Part shown: positions 6,884-10,155 of the stretch, one piece after another
Numbering within the stretch: the stretch's first letter is position 1
Layout: the number at the start of each line of letters is the position of its first letter
Assembly: GCA_016213455.1 (NCBI GenBank)
Contig: JACRAG010000382.1
Location: forward strand, 1 to 10,155
Length of the DNA stretch: 10,155 nt
Direction: 5' to 3'
Origin: Anaerolineae bacterium
Lineage (GTDB): Bacteria; Chloroflexota; Anaerolineae; Anaerolineales; Anaerolineaceae
Made by a program: the position numbers and the translations under genes
Notes under the pieces: model-generated
Seen by the model: the letters and a program-made list of their open reading frames with translations, nothing else
Databases searched by the model: none
What the model was told of the DNA's origin: nothing

Positions 6884-7618
6884 ATGAAACTGCAAGATGC
6901 CGTTATTTTGGTGACCGGCGGCGCCCACCGGGTGGGCAAATCGATCAGCATGACGCTGGCGGCAGAAAAAGCCCGCGTCGCATTCACCTACAACTCCTCC
7001 AATGAGGCGGCTGCCCGCACCCTGGCAGAACTGCAGGCGCTGGGCGTGGACGCCCTGGCGGTGCGCTGCGATCAGTCGGATCAGGCGCAAATCCACCAGA
7101 CCATCGAACAGACCTTGAAGCACTTTGGGCGTCTGGATGGATTGGTCAACAGCGCTTCGATCTGGCAGGATAAGCCATTCCTGGAAACCACTGCGGAAGA
7201 TTGGGAAACCACGCTGGCGATTAACACGCGCGGACCATTTTTCTTCACCCAGGCAGCCGCGCGGGTGATGCTGGCGCGCGAGGGCGGCTCGATCGTCAAC
7301 ATTGTGGATGGCTCGGCGTTTACGCCGGTGCAGATGGGGGTTCACCACGGGATATCCAAAACCGGGTTGTGGATGCTGACGCGCTCGAGCGCGCTGGCGC
7401 TGGCGCCCAAGATCCGCGTCAATGCGGTCTCACCTGGACCGGTGCTCATCCCCCAGGGCTGGAGTGAGGAACGCTGGCAGTCACTGGCCGAGTCGATCCC
7501 CCTCAAGCGGCTGGGCACGCCGGAAGATGTGGCGCGCGCCGTAGTGTACCTGATGAAAGAAGACTTTATCACCGGCCAGACGATTTGCGTCGATGGCGGC
7601 AGCACGAATATGGGTTAG
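6884..7618 (+). CDS. Pteridine-reductase-like SDR with His in place of the catalytic Tyr (SDR2)
   Basis: Short-chain dehydrogenase/reductase fold, 244 residues. The cofactor motif is TGGAHRVG at 11-18, with Arg16 where classical SDRs have Gly; this form is typical of pteridine reductase (PTR1/FolM type). Asp142 (NIVDGSAF) sits at the catalytic Ser site, as in PTR1. Seventeen residues later Lys159 is present (HHGISK), but the position four before it, always expected to be Tyr, is His155. Asn114 is kept (AINTRG), NNAG is NSAS (89-92), and the C-terminal GQTICVDGG is normal. The fold and cofactor site look intact, so it should bind NAD(P)H, but its chemistry may differ. It begins 3 bases after the E2 stop with agga (6871-6874) as ribosome site. 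It is a paralogue of the next gene, sharing the PFLE-T-E-W and GPF segments. Confidence 0.88.
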   Translation: MKLQDAVILVTGGAHRVGKSISMTLAAEKARVAFTYNSSNEAAARTLAELQALGVDALAVRCDQSDQAQIHQTIEQTLKHFGRLDGLVNSASIWQDKPFLETTAEDWETTLAINTRGPFFFTQAAARVMLAREGGSIVNIVDGSAFTPVQMGVHHGISKTGLWMLTRSSALALAPKIRVNAVSPGPVLIPQGWSEERWQSLAESIPLKRLGTPEDVARAVVYLMKEDFITGQTICVDGGSTNMG

Positions 7619-7635
7619 GCAGAAAGCGAAACAGC

Positions 7636-8415
7636 ATGGAAATCAAAGGATCAGTCGTATTAATCACCGGGGCAGCCCAGCGGGTGGCCCATGATGTTGC
7701 CATCTACCTGGCGGAACGCGGCGCGAAAATTGCCTTCAGCTATTACACGCCGGATGAGCCGTGGGAGCAAACCCTCAACGAAATTGAAGCGGCTTTCCCG
7801 CAGGGAAGCGGTACAGCCGTGAGCAACCGCGGGGTGGGTGAAACCCCGCATGCGCTGGCGGTTCAGACGGAAATCCGAGACGCAGCCCAGGTGCGGCGCC
7901 TGGTGGATGAGACGATCAAGAAATTCGGTCGCATCGATGTGTTGATCAACAGCGCGTCCGTGTGGTTGAAGACCCCCTTCCTGGAGATCACCGAGGAGCA
8001 GTGGGATCTGGCGCTGGACGTCAACCTCAAGGGGCCGTTCCTGTTGTCGCAGGTGGTGGCTCCCCTCATGCTGGCTCAGAAGAGCGGCGTGATCATCAAC
8101 ATTTCTGACCTGTCGGCTTTCCAGGTCTGGCCGTCGTATGCCCACCACGCCGCCAGCAAGGCCGGGCTGGTTTCGCTGACCAAGTACATGGCGACCGAAC
8201 TGGCGCCCGATATCCGCGTGAACGCGATTGCGCCCGGCACCGTGCTGCTGCCGCCCAACCCCACGCCGGAAAAAGTTAAATGGGCCACCGATCACTCGGT
8301 GCTCAAGCGGGTGGGTACGCCGCAGGATGTGGCCCACCTGGCGGATTTTCTGATCACCAACGATTTCGTGACCGGCAGCGTTTACTTTGTGGATGGTGGG
8401 CGCAGCCTGGTATGA
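7636..8415 (+). CDS. Pteridine-reductase-like SDR with His in place of the catalytic Tyr (SDR3)
   Basis: Second member of the paralogous pair, 259 residues. The cofactor motif is TGAAQRVA at 11-18, PTR1-like with Arg16; the last Gly is Ala18. Asp158 (NISDLSAF), His171 and Lys175 (HHAASK) occupy exactly the same spacing as in SDR2 (0, +13, +17), so the Tyr to His change is shared. Tyr168 lies three residues earlier and is not at the catalytic spacing. Asn130 is kept and NSAS replaces NNAG (105-108). A Gly/Ser-rich stretch at about 54-71 between beta-2 and alpha-C is longer than in SDR2. The ATG at 7636 is chosen because the first beta-strand starts at residue 5; an in-frame ATG at 7585 lies inside SDR2. 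The ribosome site is weak (agaaag, 7621-7626). A 17-base gap follows SDR2, so the two are probably cotranscribed and may form a hetero-oligomer. Confidence 0.88.
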   Translation: MEIKGSVVLITGAAQRVAHDVAIYLAERGAKIAFSYYTPDEPWEQTLNEIEAAFPQGSGTAVSNRGVGETPHALAVQTEIRDAAQVRRLVDETIKKFGRIDVLINSASVWLKTPFLEITEEQWDLALDVNLKGPFLLSQVVAPLMLAQKSGVIINISDLSAFQVWPSYAHHAASKAGLVSLTKYMATELAPDIRVNAIAPGTVLLPPNPTPEKVKWATDHSVLKRVGTPQDVAHLADFLITNDFVTGSVYFVDGGRSLV

Positions 8416-8473
8416 CGCGACGGCCTTCCATGGCGCGCGAAACACGTCGTCGGAATCTTTTGGAGAGTATGGA

Positions 8474-10155
8474 ATGAAAATACAGTTCACGTTGAACGGT
8501 AAAAACATCGCGGTGGAAGTTGATCCTGAACTGAGCCTGGCCCATTTGCTGCGCGAGCAGCTTGGCCTGACCGGGACCAAGATCGGCTGCGAAAGCGGCG
8601 ACTGCGGCGCATGTGCCGTGATTCTGGACGGGCAGCTGGTGAAATCCTGCCAGATGCCGGCGGTTCAGGTTTACGGGCGTTCCGTGATGACCATCGAAGG
8701 CATCCACGCTCCTGAAGGCGGACCCGGCGACATTCAGCAGGCTTTTCTGCGGCACGGCACCACGCAATGCGGCTATTGCATTCCGGCCATGGTGCTGGCG
8801 GGAGAGGCTTTGTTGAGCCAAAATTCCAGCCCCAACCGGGAGGAGATCAAACAGGCGATCAACCCGGTGCTGTGCCGCTGCACAGGATACCAGCCCATCG
8901 TGGATGCGCTGGAGGAAGTGGCGCGCAGCCGCGCCCAAACCGCGAAGAATGTCCGCAGCGGCGCGCAGCCCGGGTCGGCGTACACGTACATTGGCAACCC
9001 CAATGCGCCGGCAGCGGACGGGTTGGAAAAAGCGCTGGGCACGGCCCGCTATATCGGCGACATGAAATTTCCAGGTATGCTGTATGCCAAAGTGCTGCGC
9101 AGCCCGCTGCCGCACGCGCTCATCAGCAAACTGGATGTGGCTCCGGCGCTGGATGTTCCCGGCGTGAAGGCGGTCATCACCAGCGAGGATTATGTCAATC
9201 ACGGCCTGTTTGGCTGGCCGGTGGAAGATGCGTTCATCCTGGCCTGGCAGAAAGTGCGCTATGTGGGCGACGCGATCGCCGTGGTTGCCGCGGAAAGTGA
9301 AGCCGCGGCGCAGGCTGGCGTGCAGGCGATTGTGCTGGAACTCGAACCCCTGCCGGTGGTCAGTGATCCGCGCCTGGCGCAGGATGAAACGGTTTCGCCG
9401 CTCATCCCGGACAACGCGGACAAACACAGCAACCTTTGCGTCAAACATATTGTGCGCAACGGCGACCCCGAACCCATTCTGGACGCATCGCCCATCCAAT
9501 TGGACCAGACCTACACGTTCCAGCACCAGGAACATGCCTATATTGAAACCGAGGCAGCGCTGGCGGTGCCCGAACTGGACGGCGGCATCACCATCTATGC
9601 CAACGATCAGAGCCCGTTTGTCAACCGCAATAACGCAGCCAAAGTGCTGGGGCTGCCGGTTGACCGGGTGCGCGTCATCCAACCGCCGGTGGGCGGCTCG
9701 TTCGGCGGGAAGGATGACATCGGCTACCAGTGCTCGGCGCAGGTGGCTAAACTGGCTCTACTCACCGGGCGTCCGGTACGGCTGGTACTGGACCGGCGTG
9801 AATCGATGGCGGCTTCCTATAAACGCGAAGCCATGCAAATCCGCCTGCGCCTGGGTGCAACAGCAGAAGGCGATTTGACCGCCGCGCAGGCCTATCTGCT
9901 CGCAGATAGCGGCGGCTACGCCTCGATGACTCCGCTTTCGGCCTGGCGCGCCACCATGCACGCCGCCGGCAGCTACCGCTACACAGCAGCTGCGGTGGAT
10001 ACGGATGTGGTATATACCAACAACGGTTACTCGGGCGCTTTTCGCGGTTTCGGTGCGCCGCAGGCTTGCGGTGCCATTGAAATGGCGATGGACGAACTGG
10101 CCCACCGGTTGGGGCGTGACCCGATCGACTTCCGCCTCCAAAATCTGCTGCACAA
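8474..10155 (+). CDS. Fused [2Fe-2S]/molybdopterin hydroxylase, xanthine dehydrogenase family, 3' end off window
   Basis: Molybdenum hydroxylase that inserts water-derived oxygen into an aromatic heterocycle or aldehyde. The frame is open from ATG 8474 to the window end: 560 codons of an expected roughly 850-900. N-terminal plant-type [2Fe-2S] domain: Cys39, Cys44, Cys47, Cys59. Second [2Fe-2S] helical domain: Cys99, Cys102, Cys134, Cys136. After a short linker the Mo domain starts at about 185 (EKALGTARYIGDMKFPGMLY), with VGGSFGGKDD at 406-415, GAFRGFGAPQ at 521-530 and LGRDPIDFRLQNLL. There is no FAD domain between Fe-S and Mo parts, as in Mop-type aldehyde oxidoreductase and the selenium-dependent xanthine dehydrogenase group; the TNN-x-x-SGAFRGFG-x-PQ segment favours the latter. 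The catalytic C-terminal Glu is not visible. Ribosome site ggagag (8462-8467) lies 6 bases before ATG. The 58-base gap upstream is the longest in the window but shows no clear promoter. Confidence 0.9.
   Translation, partial: MKIQFTLNGKNIAVEVDPELSLAHLLREQLGLTGTKIGCESGDCGACAVILDGQLVKSCQMPAVQVYGRSVMTIEGIHAPEGGPGDIQQAFLRHGTTQCGYCIPAMVLAGEALLSQNSSPNREEIKQAINPVLCRCTGYQPIVDALEEVARSRAQTAKNVRSGAQPGSAYTYIGNPNAPAADGLEKALGTARYIGDMKFPGMLYAKVLRSPLPHALISKLDVAPALDVPGVKAVITSEDYVNHGLFGWPVEDAFILAWQKVRYVGDAIAVVAAESEAAAQAGVQAIVLELEPLPVVSDPRLAQDETVSPLIPDNADKHSNLCVKHIVRNGDPEPILDASPIQLDQTYTFQHQEHAYIETEAALAVPELDGGITIYANDQSPFVNRNNAAKVLGLPVDRVRVIQPPVGGSFGGKDDIGYQCSAQVAKLALLTGRPVRLVLDRRESMAASYKREAMQIRLRLGATAEGDLTAAQAYLLADSGGYASMTPLSAWRATMHAAGSYRYTAAAVDTDVVYTNNGYSGAFRGFGAPQACGAIEMAMDELAHRLGRDPIDFRLQNLLH

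Noticed and set aside
6209..7348. Minus-strand open frame of 379 codons across E2 and SDR2
   Set aside because: No recognisable domain; it crosses the E2/SDR2 boundary and lies opposite clear catalytic motifs, so it is a shadow.
7585..7635. Upstream in-frame start for SDR3 at 7585
   Set aside because: It lies within the SDR2 coding region, and the added Arg-rich residues precede a first beta-strand that starts normally from ATG 7636.
8416..8473. Possible promoter or terminator in the 58-base gap before the Mo hydroxylase
   Set aside because: A weak CGACG (8418-8422)/CGTCG (8445-8449) pairing with a 22-base loop and a short T stretch at 8458-8461 is too poor for a terminator, and no -35/-10 pair is convincing.
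8767..9300. Plus-strand open frame of 177 codons inside the Mo hydroxylase
   Set aside because: It is out of frame with a gene whose eight Fe-S cysteines and Mo motifs are all in the 8474 frame.
8354..9682. Long open frame of 442 codons on the minus strand across SDR3 and the Mo hydroxylase
   Set aside because: It lies opposite two well-supported genes, is His/Arg/Gln-rich with no family motif, and is the shadow expected from GC-rich codon use on the other strand.

Overview
The window is one gene-dense, moderately high-GC stretch (about 60% by eye) in which all ten genes lie on the + strand. Gaps are short or genes overlap, so it reads as one long operon that continues past both ends. No rRNA, tRNA, mobile element, CRISPR array, promoter or convincing terminator was seen. 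The protein families suggest an anaerobic or facultative bacterium with a large accessory catabolic repertoire. Chloroflexota (Anaerolineae-like) is a guess from the style of the proteins; no taxonomic marker is present.

Layout, left to right: the C-terminal part of an SsnA/Trz-Atz-type amidohydrolase (2-1072); E1 alpha (1091-2092) and E1 beta (2102-3088) of an AcoAB-like thiamine-diphosphate 2-oxoacid or acetoin dehydrogenase; a classical short-chain dehydrogenase, SDR1 (3119-3892); a hydroxypyruvate-isomerase-like TIM barrel interrupted by an in-frame TAA (3905-4603, with matching C-terminal coding sequence to 4705); a pterin-binding methyltransferase-family protein (4702-5580); the lipoyl E2 acyltransferase with two E3-binding domains (5570-6880); two paralogous pteridine-reductase-like SDRs, SDR2 and SDR3 (6884-7618 and 7636-8415); and the start of a fused [2Fe-2S]/molybdopterin hydroxylase (8474 to the window end).

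Working model (inference): the outer genes, an SsnA-like aminohydrolase and a flavin-free Fe-S/Mo hydroxylase resembling the selenium-dependent xanthine dehydrogenase group, point to deamination and hydroxylation of an N-heterocycle or related compound. The inner genes would oxidise or isomerise a hydroxy or keto acid (SDRs, isomerase), cleave it oxidatively to an acyl-CoA (E1/E2; no E3 gene in the window), and possibly pass a C1 unit to or from a folate (pterin-binding protein). The substrate cannot be read from sequence.

Most notable points: the premature TAA, which separates a conserved active-site Glu from the rest of the isomerase; replacement of the SDR catalytic Tyr by His at the same place in both SDR2 and SDR3; the tandem E3-binding domains of the E2; and the placement of three non-PDH genes between E1 and E2.
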